Below, one piece after another: positions 1 to 10,577 of a stretch of DNA of 64,000 bases. Position 1 is the first letter of the stretch; each line of letters starts with the position of its first letter. A program made the translations under genes and the position numbers. Source of the stretch: Tubulanus polymorphus (lineage: Eukaryota > Nemertea > Palaeonemertea > Tubulaniformes > Tubulanidae). The notes below the pieces were generated by a model. The model was not told the origin of the DNA. It saw only the letters and a list, made by a program, of their open reading frames with translations, and ran no database searches. The stretch covers positions 11,475,001 through 11,539,000 of the forward strand of contig NC_134025.1 in NCBI RefSeq assembly GCF_964204645.1, in the 5' to 3' direction.

Positions 1-455
1 ACAAAGATGAAAAATGATAAATTACTTCGATATCTCAAGTTTAATCTAACACAAAACGGCGGAGCTGGATCCAGTTTTACCGCGAAGGAAAACTGGTATG
101 AGTGAGATTTTTTCTTTCCGTTTTATGCTGGCCATCGATGCAATCAGGCTGTCCGGGGCATTTTTGAAAAATCTGTATGATGAAATTGCGAAGCGTCGTC
201 TACGGCATCGACTTCGAAAAACGCCATTTCCAGTATCAATTTCTCCGATTTCGAAGAAGTCACCGACGACGAGACATTTTGCTTATTAGTTTTCACAGAA
301 GCCGTATCTAGTCGACGTAGACCTGTCGTGTATTCGCGCGCGTGTTATCATTAGATTGCACACAGTTTTTGTACAGGCTTATTTAGAAAAATTTTGACAT
401 CCGGTCTTCACTAATACGTTTCGCTGACTGGATTCAAAAAAGGTTGATGACATTT
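1..455. other. Left edge, no gene recognised
   Basis: Short overlapping reading frames occur around 98-350, but none shows a recognisable domain or convincing exon boundaries. A GGATCC palindrome near 68 resembles the ends of palindromic elements seen elsewhere in the window. I see nothing else to annotate. Confidence 0.4.
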
Positions 456-745
456 AAGCCGCCATCGCACGAGCGTTTTTTGCCAAATTTGGCCCGGAAC
501 AACTGTTCACACAGGTGCCAAATGGGCCGGAGCCTGCTTGGCCCGGGCCAAATTTTAGCACCAGACAAATGATCGCGTTTGAATTGCAACTGGCACCGGA
601 AATGATCCACTCTGCTTTTTTTTAGCATTGTTTAGTATCGAGTGAATGGTTTGCGTGTGAACGAGCTCTCTGATTAGGCACGGGCCAAATTTGGTCCGAG
701 CCTGATCTGTGCCAATTTGACCCGCGCCAAATCGTCTCCGCGGCT
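456..745. mobile_element. MITE family 1, copy 1 (GGCCCGGGCC type)
   Basis: The left end reads AGCCGCCATCGCACGAG and the right end CTCCGCGGCT, degenerate versions of the ends seen on better copies. TTA flanks both sides, a possible 3-bp target duplication. The interior has repeated palindromic blocks such as TTGGCCCGGGCCAAATT. There is no coding capacity. The 3-bp TTA/ATA duplications here and at copy 3 suggest a PIF/Harbinger-like mobiliser, which is inference. Confidence 0.75.
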
Positions 746-1756
746 TTAGAGAACACGAAGAAAGATGGTCGGCTTTGATTATAATAAGGCTTGACTCGTT
801 CCACAGCTCTGGATTAAAATTCTAGGATCTGAATATTCAGAAATGAACTTATTTGTCTCATCAATTTTTAGTTAAAACGAAGAAGAATTGGATTTCAGAG
901 GGTTCTTTATTAATTTTGCATTTAAAACCCCAATTTAACATCGATTTACGCGATTTACCCCTTTACTTTTTGTAGAATGAAGATCAAAATATCTGAATTT
1001 TCCTACAGAATTATTCTTTATAGTTCTGTATAGAAGGCCTTTTTAAACTATTCAGTACGGAGCCAGCACCCAGAATTCAGCCAAAAGCATCATAGCTATT
1101 AGAAAAATATTTTTCAGTCGTCCACTGTGTTTTCATCGTATTATTTTTCACCCCAAAAAGGTATATTTTTCCTGATATTTTACTCTTAGTTTTCGATTTG
1201 CTGAGTTAATTTTCTTCGTCAAGCATTGCACCAAGTGGCCATGATCTTCCTGTACCCCTAGATTAGTTTTTCCACAGTCGTTCCAAGTAATTTTTGAAAA
1301 AAAGGCCTGTAATATCATGGCTGGCACGAACCCCTTTACGATATTTTCCCCGCCCTGTACACGCGAAGGGTTTAGCCTCTTACTCGAAATTCTACGCGTG
1401 TTTTGTCACATCAAAACCTGATGCGCGCGGCATCAGGTTTCTGTCAATAGTTCACGGCTATCAGCGCTGTCCAGAATTGGTCGTTTGACCGGTCAATAAC
1501 TGTCGTCGTTGGAATTTCAATGAACGCGAATGTTAATCGGGATAATGAAATATTTCGCGATAACGTCGATAGATATGCTGTAATCTATCAAATGCATGGG
1601 ACGGGTCCCGACGACGATACAGCACGGATGATTCGCGATGGCCTTATCGTTTTCGAAACACCGTCGACGGATCGATAACGACAGGTGTATCGCGTCTTTA
1701 TTAATCCCATTGCTCTATCGCTTGAAAACAGTATTCGTGTAGTCGGAGATGTTTCC
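746..1756. other. Intergenic, nothing recognised
   Basis: AT-rich sequence without a recognisable gene, RNA or transposon end. Confidence 0.4.
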
Positions 1757-2026
1757 AGGGGCGGATCTAGGAAATTTGGTATGCTTCTGGGGTCCAGAAG
1801 AAAGGAAAAGGCATTTTTCAGGTAACGCAGCCTTTCTGTAGGTTACTATTGGAGTCCCGCCAATGTTTAAAAATTTTTTCGAAGAAACACATTCGAAAAG
1901 ATGCAATTTCTGAAAGGATAGGTGGAAAATTAGCAAGTTTCAATGATCTTCGACTTGACGAAAAGGGCAACCTCAATAGGAAGGCACAGAGGTCCGGACC
2001 CCGAGACCACCCCCTAGATCTGCCTC
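1757..2026. mobile_element. Palindromic-end element, GGGGCGGATCTAGG type
   Basis: The left end AGGGGCGGATCTAGG is mirrored by CCCTAGATCTGCCTCT on the right, about 270 bp apart. The same ends bound 12093-12410 and, more diverged, 27410-27691. Short open frames here are part of the repeat and not genes. Confidence 0.6.
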
Positions 2027-4402
2027 TAAAGTTTTACCTATTTCATATATCTCCACCTTTGGCAGAGACTGTCAGACACTAATTAGCAAGCATTGTTGCA
2101 AAACATTGGCAGGTGAGATTTGACGACGTTTTTGAAAATGGCTCGTCGAAACGTCGATATCCTCGTACTGTTTTTCTTCGATTACGGGCTTTACTCGTCT
2201 CGTATGAATTCGACATACATGATTTGTCAATGAAAAACCAAACAATCAGATTTGCCCTTCGATCAAAAATCATTCACTCAATTAACCGTTATTCCCGAAA
2301 GATATTTCCGTGCGTGTTCATAACTATGAAAATCTAGTCGATGCTGCGCGCGCGCGGCACTTGTCATCAATATCCTACACTAGGTAAAACATTACACCTA
2401 CATTCGTATTGCGTATCCCATCACTCATGCATACTTAGCTCCATAAATAGTTATTTATGCGGCGATTTTTATCGTCAGTGTCGGTGGTAGATTCATTCAG
2501 TCTTCGATTTTCTAGATTGATGATGGAATCGTGGTAAATTTCAATATGTACCTGCATTCAGCAGTACTGTTGGTTGGAATCAAATTTTCTTATCGACGAC
2601 TCCCAACATACGCTCTGTTTTTGCTTATCTCCGGGTCCTGGCAGAAACTACGTAACTGGCCCTTGAATCACAGGGAACACGAGACAATTTGACATTAAGA
2701 CCATGCTTCCTCATTTCGATCAACACTTTATTTAGTTATAGCAACCTATACAAAAATCATCTCGAAAATGTAATATGTAATAGATGTAACAAATTGAAGA
2801 TGGGATCATGTGATAATACAAGGTAGTTAATTGAGTCTGGGGGGAGCATATTTAACCAAGTGGGCATGGTGTCCCTGGACTTCTAGTTGATATTGCTCTC
2901 ATGGCACATTGTTGCAATTTTGTGAAATAAATTTTGCTTGACCAACAACTTGAGATTTGCAAGGTCGTTGAAGATGGGTGAACTATTTTAAAACAAACAT
3001 TACAAATACTTAATAGTTTGTTGAAAGAGAAAAAAACCGACCCAACAATACAGCAAAAAGTGTCCTAACAAAAAGGCTGCACAACCATTGTAAAATGGTC
3101 GTTTACATGTTTTCCTGCAAAGGAAGAAATGGAATCTGGCAAGTTGACCTTACTGACCGCAGTGAAAAATAATATTCCCATTTGTTTTGCCGAACACATT
3201 TGTTGTTTTGTTTCATTTTTTCTTTATGGAATATTACGCTCTTAGACGTCATAGATATATAAATAGAATTGCGGAGTGGGCGAGAGCCGACAAACGAGAT
3301 ATCACTTAAACTAATCTTAAGTAACGTTGTTACATGTTTTCATCTCCCAATGGAGTTCATTTGAATGACATATGGCGGCACGTCACGTCGGTAATGGACT
3401 GCTCATAGATTACATATACAACGCAAACCGATACCCTTCGAAAGAGTCACAGCCGGAGAGAGAGAGCGAGAGATAGCTGCATGCTACGCGCTCTAGAGTG
3501 GATGGTGAGGGATGGTTGCCTAGCAATGCACACTGTCGTCGTAGTTGATCAATCACATTTCTATTGATGTCATTAGAAGTTGCAATCGTTACCGCACTCC
3601 CTCTGATTTCGGCCCGTTTATACGAACGTGTGAATTCGCATGCATAGATGGCATGTTCGGAAAAAATCCGTATTCTTTCCTAAGCATTTTTCGGGATGGT
3701 TTTTCGTTAGAAACTTAAGTAAAGACATTTAATCGAAGACGTTTAAAGAGGGTTTCAGTTAATGTGATATACACCTGCTTTTGTTCGTTATCTGTAGGTA
3801 ATTGAAAGGATATCTTAGAATCTAGGATTTTTTTTCGCAAAATTTATGATTTATTTCGTGTTGGATGTCCACTCCATGCCATGGAATTTTTCCTTCACGC
3901 ATGGCAGTTGATTCCCTGAAAATTGGCAAACAACTTGGAATTTTACCAAAATTTTGTCTTCACGAATTTTATAGTTTTTTTTCCTCATTTGTGTTGAAAG
4001 CTACCCCCAAATTACAAGTAGACCGTTCTGTATTGAGGACTCAAAGGACTAGATATAAAGACTTCTCCCCCTTTGATATGTATACTAGTTATCATTCATG
4101 ACATTGAATATATATTTTCACGCATATGTATGTGTAAGGTCATTGTCAAATAAAAACTATGTGTACGACCTTAATATTCATTGTAATTCTTTCATCAATA
4201 ACAGCTACAACATCTGTTCTGCTATGATTGGATTGTGTTTGACAGCATTTATGATGATGACTAGGTTAGTCGTTCTGTTAACCGACCCTCTTGATTAGTT
4301 CATTTTTATCTGATCGTCAAATCTTGATGATCGGTTAATGGTGGCGGGGACAAAATGTGCGCTCAGACAAATATACGATGATGTAACGATATCAGAGAAT
4401 TT
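2027..4402. other. Intergenic, no gene recognised
   Basis: No coding exon is recognised. The one structured signal is the core-promoter-like block at 3246-3266, listed separately. A GA-rich run (gagagagagcgagag) lies at about 3456-3470. Confidence 0.4.
3246..3266 (+). promoter_or_regulatory. CRE-half site plus TATA box candidate
   Basis: ACGTCA (3246-3251) is followed five bases later by TATATAAATAG (3256-3266), a near-ideal TATA box. GC-richer sequence follows at the distance where transcription would start. It could be an upstream promoter of the synaptotagmin gene, a non-coding transcript, or chance. No exon can be tied to it from sequence alone. Confidence 0.35.
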
Positions 4403-4522
4403 GCAATTCAAACGCAATCGTTTGTCTGGTGTTAAAATTTGGCTCGGGCCTGGTCCTGAAATTTGGCTCGGGCCTGGTCCGACGTTATTGGTCATGCCAA
4501 AAATGCTCGTGTGATCGCGGCT
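4403..4522 (+). mobile_element. MITE family 1, copy 2 (truncated)
   Basis: Only the right half is present. It ends in CTCGTGTGATCGCGGCT, the reverse complement of the AGCCGCGATCACACGAG terminus. The block AAATTTGGCTCGGGCCTGGTCC is duplicated in tandem inside it. Confidence 0.7.
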
Positions 4523-4560
4523 GAAGAGTGTAAAGAGTCAAAAATGTTTATTCAAGTTAA

Positions 4561-5245
4561 TGCTGGGTTCACACACACAACTTTTTGAAGAGAAAATTGA
4601 GAAGTTGTCTCAACTTCTCGATTTCTCAACTTCTGACCCGGTTAGATAAATAAACAAAGTTGTGTCAAAATGTGTGTTCACACACACAGCTTAATTCACA
4701 CAACTCCAGCTGGGCGTAGATGCAGCAGTGCATAGAAGGCATAGAAGGATGAACAAGAAATTGCAATTTAAGCAGAAATCAAAAAGATAATTGTGATAAA
4801 ACGACTTTGGCCTATCCAGCATCCATATGGATATATCATGCCCGGTGTTAGGGGATCCTGGTACCGCCTGACTCCAGAAATTTTAAAGAGAATTCATGAG
4901 TCTCATATATCAATTATCTGATAGACATGCGATTGATGAGATTTTAAAGGTTTATTCTTTTATTGTAGAAATTGTAGAAATATATTGCCCTCTCTTACCA
5001 GAAAGGAAGACTATTAAAATGCGCGCGAATATACTGCATGTTGATTGGTTAGATTTCTCTCAACTCCTGGACTGAGTTGAGAGAAATAGAACATGTTCTA
5101 TTTCTCTCAACTAGTCGAGACTAGAGTTGTGTCGAGGAAAATCGAGCAACTTTTTCGTTCACACACATGACTCACTTCAAAATAGTTGTCCTCGACTGTG
5201 AGTTGCTCGATTCCTCGACGAAAAATCGTGTGTGTGAACCTAGCA
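4561..5245. mobile_element. Foldback transposon with TGCTGGGTTCACACACA ends
   Basis: The left terminus tgctgggttcacacacac pairs with gtgtgtgtgaacctagca at the right, about 685 bp apart. Inside, further inverted pieces occur: CTCAACTTCTCGA-like and TCGAG-rich arms, and a second pair of GTTCACACACA motifs near 4677 and 5155. The middle (about 4720-5030) is AT-rich with no recognisable transposase. It is likely a non-autonomous DNA transposon, superfamily undetermined. Confidence 0.7.
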
Positions 5246-5679
5246 TGATGTTTATTCTACGTTTCGCCTGAAAACGTGGCCTAAACTCATAGGACTGGCA
5301 GAATTGGTCTGAGTTAAGCGAAGTCCGAGTTTGGGTTAGGAAAATATGTTTGGAAGTCAGAAAAATGATTTCGCTTTCGTCCGAATCAGTCAAAAGTCCT
5401 AGTTGGCCATGTCTTGAGTTAGGCGAGGGTTGTTACACTGTAAATCGTAATAGTCATCTTCGGGAATACTATTAAAAACAATTCGTCAGGAATCACTTCT
5501 ACTTCGGGATAATATCATGCGTACACAACCCATTACGCGCGGACTCGATAGTTACGGCGATAGATTCTGAAACCGGGAGTCGTAACACTTCACGTAAGGG
5601 CTATCACTCGATTATTCATTCTTTCTTCGCGCTTATCCATAAATTATGCTGATAAAAGTCGATCGATCGGAGTCTGCGG
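5246..5679. other. Intergenic, nothing recognised
   Basis: Between the foldback element and the CpG-rich island I see no gene, RNA or repeat end. Confidence 0.4.
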
Positions 5680-6041
5680 GGTTCACGCGTGTGCGCGCGG
5701 CGCGTTATTTAAATCCACGGCTACGACGCCGACCTCCGACGACTGATGTGTTGTTCTAAACCCTATAACGCGTAACTCCTATATATCGCACAAAAGACCT
5801 CTTCGCGTAATTCATGAAGATACCCCTGTGTCATCATCGCGCTTGTGTACGTTCGCGGCGGGTTTTAGTGTATGCGCGCATATCAATTATTGATCCCGCT
5901 CGCTCGCTACTCGGTGTGTTGCTACCCATGATGCAGTGCTATTCAGTCGGATGACAGGAGACTGGTGGCTAGTTCGCCGTATGGAAGTATTATTATTATT
6001 CTATGAACTTATTTAATTTCGGTTCGTCTCTTGCCTTGTAG
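5680..6041 (+). promoter_or_regulatory. CpG-rich promoter candidate for synaptotagmin
   Basis: A local rise in CpG and GC (cgcgtgtgcgcgcggcgcg near 5687-5705) precedes a TATA-like TTATTTAAATC at about 5705. It lies just upstream of a likely 5' UTR exon with good splice signals. The next coding exon downstream on this strand is synaptotagmin exon 1, so that gene is the natural partner. This is inference, because no transcript links them. Confidence 0.35.
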
Positions 6042-6119
6042 GAGTATACGTTGACTTACCGATAAGAGATTACCGGCTTGAGGGGTGGAACTATCATTCG
6101 GACTATACCCTGTTGAAGG
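6042..6119 (+). other. Candidate 5' UTR exon of synaptotagmin
   Basis: A pyrimidine-rich acceptor (ttcggttcgtctcttgccttgtag) ends at 6041 and a donor (gtatgttt) starts at 6120, leaving a 78-base exon. It has no coding signature. The acceptor implies at least one further exon upstream. Assignment to synaptotagmin rests on position and strand only. Confidence 0.4.
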
Positions 6120-6166
6120 TATGTTTTTCGCTTTTCATTCAGTGACCAGACGCTGGAGCGTTTATA

Positions 6167-6452
6167 CAGTAAAACCCGCTTAATCCGGTTCAGTTAGATC
6201 TGTACTAAGATGTCATCTGGATATCGCGCTTGATCAGCCTATATTCATAGTGTGTAAATCATGATTTTTAATCCTGGGCCCGGTTTTATAGACTGGCATT
6301 ATCTTAAACCCGGGGTTTAACTCAATTGAAAATGAATTAAGTTAGCCCCCGGGTTAAAGTTAATACCAGTCTATAAAACCGGGACCAGATTTCTAGTGAA
6401 CTGGATTAGTTTTGTCGGTCACAAATGATCCGGATTAAGTGGGTTTTACCAT
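6167..6452. mobile_element. pogo-like MITE (CAGTAAAACCCGCTTAATCCGG)
   Basis: The left end CAGTAAAACCCGCTTAATCCGG is preceded by TA. The right end is CCGGATTAAGTGGGTTTTAC, an inverted match. TA flanks and this terminal pattern resemble pogo/Tigger-type elements. The copy is interrupted by an unrelated palindromic element at 6274-6387. Related copies lie at 33607-33770, 38083-38252, 55059-55170 and 61003-61052. Confidence 0.65.
6274..6387. mobile_element. Palindromic MITE nested inside the pogo-like MITE
   Basis: The arms TTTTATAGACTGGCATTA and TAATACCAGTCTATAAAA, followed inward by AACCCGGGG and CCCCCGGGTT, make a near-complete palindrome of about 114 bp. A fragment of the same family is visible near 33905-33950. 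It lies wholly inside the element at 6167-6452, so it inserted later. Confidence 0.7.
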
Positions 6453-7648
6453 TACTTTACACCTTTACATATAACAGAAAATCAATGTTTCTTCTAGACC
6501 CTAAACTCAAAATAAACTCGGATATCGTAACCTTACAATTTGGCTATTGATTCCCAAATCTACGACAGACGATCTGCGATCGATTTAAGTCGATTTGCCC
6601 CGCCTGTAAAAGCAGAATTTTAAAAATCGCTTAATCGGTCTGGTACTTCGATTATCAGTGTTATCGTCTTATTGGCGATTCGTAACGTCGGTGGCACCAC
6701 GGCGGACACTATGCCGTTTTTCGTTTAAATGATAAAAAAATCTTAGATCGAGACATCGATCAGTCCGATCAGAGGTTTACGATGCCCGGATAGCTTATAA
6801 GTAATAAAGGTAAAAGCCGACGTCCGTTTTTGACTTATATATTGGCTTATATCGTAGTCAGTGTTTACATGTGACCCTTCTGGACGGAGGTAAAAGTTAC
6901 GTAGGTAATTCGACAATCACATTACTTGTAGGATCGCTAGTGCTTTCAGGTAATCAGGTAATGAAGAGTTGTTTTATGAAGTCTCGATAAGAATTGAATC
7001 GTAAATCCACCAGTTTTTCATTCAGATAATTCAGAAGGTATGCTTTGATTTTCGCACCTAAAGCAATATAATGAACTCTTTTATCGTAATCTTTTGATGG
7101 CGGAAATATTACAGTAAAGTTTTCCGAGAATAAGGAATCAATTTTATCTACGCCCCGAGCTCATCTCATGATATTACAGACTTCTGACAAACCCAACTAC
7201 TATCACTACTACTATTTGAGAGTAGTTCAACTCTGTGAAAAGTTCAATTACTTTTTGAAATTTGAAAAACGAATACTTGAAGACAAATCGGACGATTTCT
7301 ATTGAATTATCTTTTAAAAAGATGAACATTTTTAAAAAGATTTAAAATTATCTTTTTAAGACCCGTAAGGAGAGGAAACTGCTACGAATGGATATGTCAT
7401 TTTCAACTCGAAGCGGCGCATCAGTTTCGATTATCTCATTTTCAAAAAATTCAACAAATAAAAGTCGCTCGCAAGCTCCAAGCTGTAGGGTTATATTCCA
7501 ATATGTCCATCGTCATTCCTGGTTTCTCTCGATCATCGTAACCATGGTAATTAGTTTTTCAGCTCGCAGGTTCTTCAAGTCGTCTATGCTATGAAACTAG
7601 ATGTGTTTCCTAAGTGTATTTTGACTGTCATGAGAACCGTATCGAAAC
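6453..7648. other. Intron or intergenic, nothing recognised
   Basis: If the 6042-6119 exon belongs to synaptotagmin, this is the start of its roughly 12-kb first intron. No gene or clear repeat end is seen. Confidence 0.35.
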
Positions 7649-7922
7649 TCATTTCATACAATAAGATAAAAACCCACTATTTACAAATTAAAAGAAATCT
7701 AAAATCGAGAATTTATTAATTGAAACACTAGAGATCATCACCTGACGATGATCTCTAGTGTGAGATCGAAACGTCGTGTTCTTATATTTTAGATTGTTTT
7801 TTAGATTGTTTGATTAATAAATTCTCGATTTTAGATTTCTTTTAATTTGTAAATAGTGGGTTTTTATCTTATCATCTGTTCACCACGTTTGAGTGTGGTA
7901 ATCGTACCATCATTTCATACAA
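7649..7922 (+). mobile_element. Foldback element carrying a hammerhead-like core
   Basis: A perfect 59-bp inverted repeat occupies 7662-7720 and 7813-7871. The 13-base direct repeat TCATTTCATACAA lies at 7649-7661, abutting the left arm exactly, and again at 7910-7922. It therefore looks like a target-site duplication around an inserted unit at 7662-7909. Between the arms is the hammerhead-like motif described separately. A long duplication fits reverse-transcription-based insertion better than most cut-and-paste elements. Penelope-like elements and retrozymes are known animal retroelements that carry hammerhead motifs; membership here is inferred. Confidence 0.65.
7742..7775 (+). ncRNA. Hammerhead ribozyme-like motif
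   Basis: CTGACGA (7742-7748) matches the conserved CUGANGA box. A stem follows: GATCTC (7750-7755), six-base loop, GAGATC (7762-7767). Next comes GAAA (7768-7771) and then CGTC, giving a GUC cleavage triplet at 7773-7775. Flanking CAC (7739-7741) and GTG (7776-7778) can form a short stem I. One unpaired T sits between the CUGANGA box and stem II. Stem III would be only the self-complementary ACGU, as in hammerheads that work as dimers. An alternative 14-bp hairpin (cactagagatcatc with gatgatctctagtg) competes with this fold. Activity is unproven. Confidence 0.5.
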
Positions 7923-7959
7923 CCGTTGATAAAAATGCTTTATCCGTGTGATGATAATG

Positions 7960-8153
7960 TGTGGAGAATCCCGCAGGCAATGATAATGAAAAAAAGTAAT
8001 ATGAAGTCGGAAAATGTTTGTTCGAGCTAGTATAGTAGTTTAGTAATCCTGAAGATGACTTTAAGAATAAAGTCAAAACAACGAATAAACTACTAGCTCA
8101 AGGAAACATTTTCAGACATATTACTTTTTTTGTTATTATTACGGGATTCTCTA
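7960..8153 (+). mobile_element. Second foldback element with degenerate hammerhead-like core
   Basis: Imperfect arms at about 7960-8042 and 8085-8153 share long matching stretches (AAAAAAAGTAATATG, AAAATGTTT, GAGCTAGTA, TAGTTTA in inverted order). The spacer holds CTGAAGA, a 7-bp stem with AGAA loop, and AAAA. The arms differ in sequence from the neighbouring element at 7662-7871, but the layout is the same. Confidence 0.55.
8049..8079 (+). ncRNA. Degenerate hammerhead-like motif
   Basis: CTGAAGA (8049-8055) fits CUGANGA. The stem GACTTTA/TAAAGTC (8057-8063 and 8068-8074) is perfect, with an AGAA loop. The invariant GAAA is AAAA (8075-8078), a G-to-A change at a catalytic-core position, so cleavage is not expected. 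It is best read as a decayed relative of the motif at 7742-7775. Confidence 0.35.
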
Positions 8154-9882
8154 CTCTTTTTCGTACGAACTAATTTGCGAATCTCGTATTCGCTGTCTTC
8201 TAAATAATTCTACTTTCCGTCGAACGTTATTCCGTCTATTTTACGTAACGAAGCCCGAATAAATGGAATATTCATATGTATGTGTGCATATGGCTTAACG
8301 ATATACGACGAATTAAGAAATCATTAATAATATATTGTGTACATGGTTCGGTATATAGCGGTTCAGTGGTCGTGTGTATGCGTGTATATATACGTATTGA
8401 TAGCGAGCGGTCCGCTGCGAAATATCGACGAATCCCAACTGCATCAGCATCAACGACAATGGCGGCCGCATTCGCACAATACTCTCGTCATCTCCTGAAT
8501 ATTGAATAAGTTCGTGATCGGATTCGGGCTGGTTGATAGTATTCGTTCGTATAGAATAGAAATGGCCTGTTCACGGTATTCGTTAGCGAGATGCTCGGTG
8601 TTCGTCATTACCGAATACGAGAGAATAAACCTAGTTGAATACGGCAACGTTAGTCTTAGAAATCGAGCACGTGCTGTGGTTCAATGAAGGGCAGTTCTTT
8701 TTCAAGAAAGAAAAGGGGGTTACTAATCTATTGATGACACAAAAAGAGGTTCTTTGAATACCTCCCCTATTCTGCACCTTGCTCAATGATGAATCTTTAT
8801 GAACTCTAATCATATGAAGGCAGTTATTTCTCATATTTTTTGCGTGTAAGCTACTGGGTTTTAATGGGGAGGTGCTCAGTGTTCAGGTGAATTAGTTCCA
8901 TGACTCCTACACTAGGAATTTTAGTCTTGCAAATAATTTGTTGATTGACACTATTTAGTATAGCCAAATCTCAGCCACGTCTACTGATATGTCAAGCTTT
9001 GTATGAATATTATAGGTTTTTTCGTTCGCTGTCTGTGAAAAGATGTATTTCTATTTTTCACCAAAGTTAAAAACATTCGTGACAAGTTATCCGACAGAAA
9101 TATTACAAATTTTCGAATGTCATTCGGCCTATTATCAATCGATGAATAACCACTTATTACGGATTGTGTTCGGTTAATGAGGCAATCGTGAGGACAGCTG
9201 GAAACGTTCCTATTGTTTCCGTTTGAAACCGTTTCAACGACATCATTTTTTTTTGTTTTTATCCGTGGTTTTAATGACAGGAATTAAGTTATCTGGTTAC
9301 TGAAAACTGGATTTCCATGTTGGTCAATGTTGACAAATTTGGATGATGTTTCAGTCCGTCAAGGCTTTCTATTCATGTCTGTACGCTATGCACGTAGATC
9401 AAGAGGGTACCCAATAGTAAAGTTCCTCTACCCAATCGTAAAGTTCCAGATACTTTCAAATACTTTTGTAAACAAATTATTCCCGCGTGTCTGATGGGTA
9501 TTCTTCCATAAACGTGAGTGAGAAAGAGAAGATAACCTTGTAAAAATTTAGAGCAAAAATATTTGTAAGGAGAGATGGCAGTTTACTATGGCAGTTGAAG
9601 ATTCTGACGAACTGATGTCTGTCAAACTTACCCGTGTCTAGCCGTCTGTCAGGATTGGACGGAATTTTTTTGCTTGGGAAGGGAAATTGTCCTTCAGCGC
9701 CCATTCAGGTGTATAAACACTTCGATTGATATAGATTACCTATATGGTAAACAGATATGTCACCAATGCATAAAATGTTTACATAGCATGTAGGGAACTT
9801 TGACTCGCCTAGAAAATATGTGTAGGCGGGCATCTCACGTGTGTTAATAGTTCATATTTCGACTCATATTGGAAATAGTACT
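8154..9882. other. Non-coding stretch, nothing recognised
   Basis: No exon, RNA gene or transposon end is recognised. A CpG-richer patch lies near 8395-8480. Confidence 0.35.
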
Positions 9883-10577
9883 TTAGTCGAGGCGAAATCC
9901 AAAAATGGATCCGTTTGAAATAAGTTCATGTTCAAATGTTTTAACTCTTTCTCGATCAAATGAACGGAACTGGACTGGTTCTTGAACTTGAACAGTTTCA
10001 AGTACATGACTTAGTACATGACTTAGTCTCAGGTTCGATGGACTTTTAAATCTAGAATAGTGAATGAAGATATTCGCATGTGAAAAATGCATGTTTTGTA
10101 GACCTGTTTCATATAAAATCTCATTCATGAATATCCCTGGGTTGTATTTAGTAAACCTCAATTACGCGAAGGTTGGTTGACGGCGCAAAGATAGATATAT
10201 TTCTCCTTTTTTTTATAATCCTCGTGGATCACTGCATGTCCCTTAGTCGAGGTGAAATCTAAAAATGGATACGTTTCGAGTACATTTTCAAGCATTTTAA
10301 CTCAGTCGGTCAAAAAAGCGAGACTGGGCAAGTTGAACTCGAACAGTCTGACTTATTGGGGGTCGGATTAGTCTCAGTTTCGACAGGCCTCTTGATCTCG
10401 AATAGTGAAGATTACTCGCACGCCAACAAATGTGTATTTTGTAGACCTATACAAATCTGATTCATGAATGTCTCCGGTTTTGTCCTAGAATACTTAGAAA
10501 ATATTTTGTTGGTTGACTACGCGAGGACATTTATGGTATTTCTTTTTTTTGTCTCTAATCCTTCCGGATCGCTGTGT
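9883..10577. repeat. Direct duplication of a ~350-bp unit
   Basis: The unit beginning TTAGTCGAGGCGAAATC at 9883 recurs at 10243 as TTAGTCGAGGTGAAATC, a 360-base period. Shared landmarks include AAATGGAT, GAACAGT, TTTTGTAGACCT, ATTCATGAAT and GGTTGACNNCGC. The copies have diverged well, so the duplication is old. No protein is evident. Confidence 0.75.
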
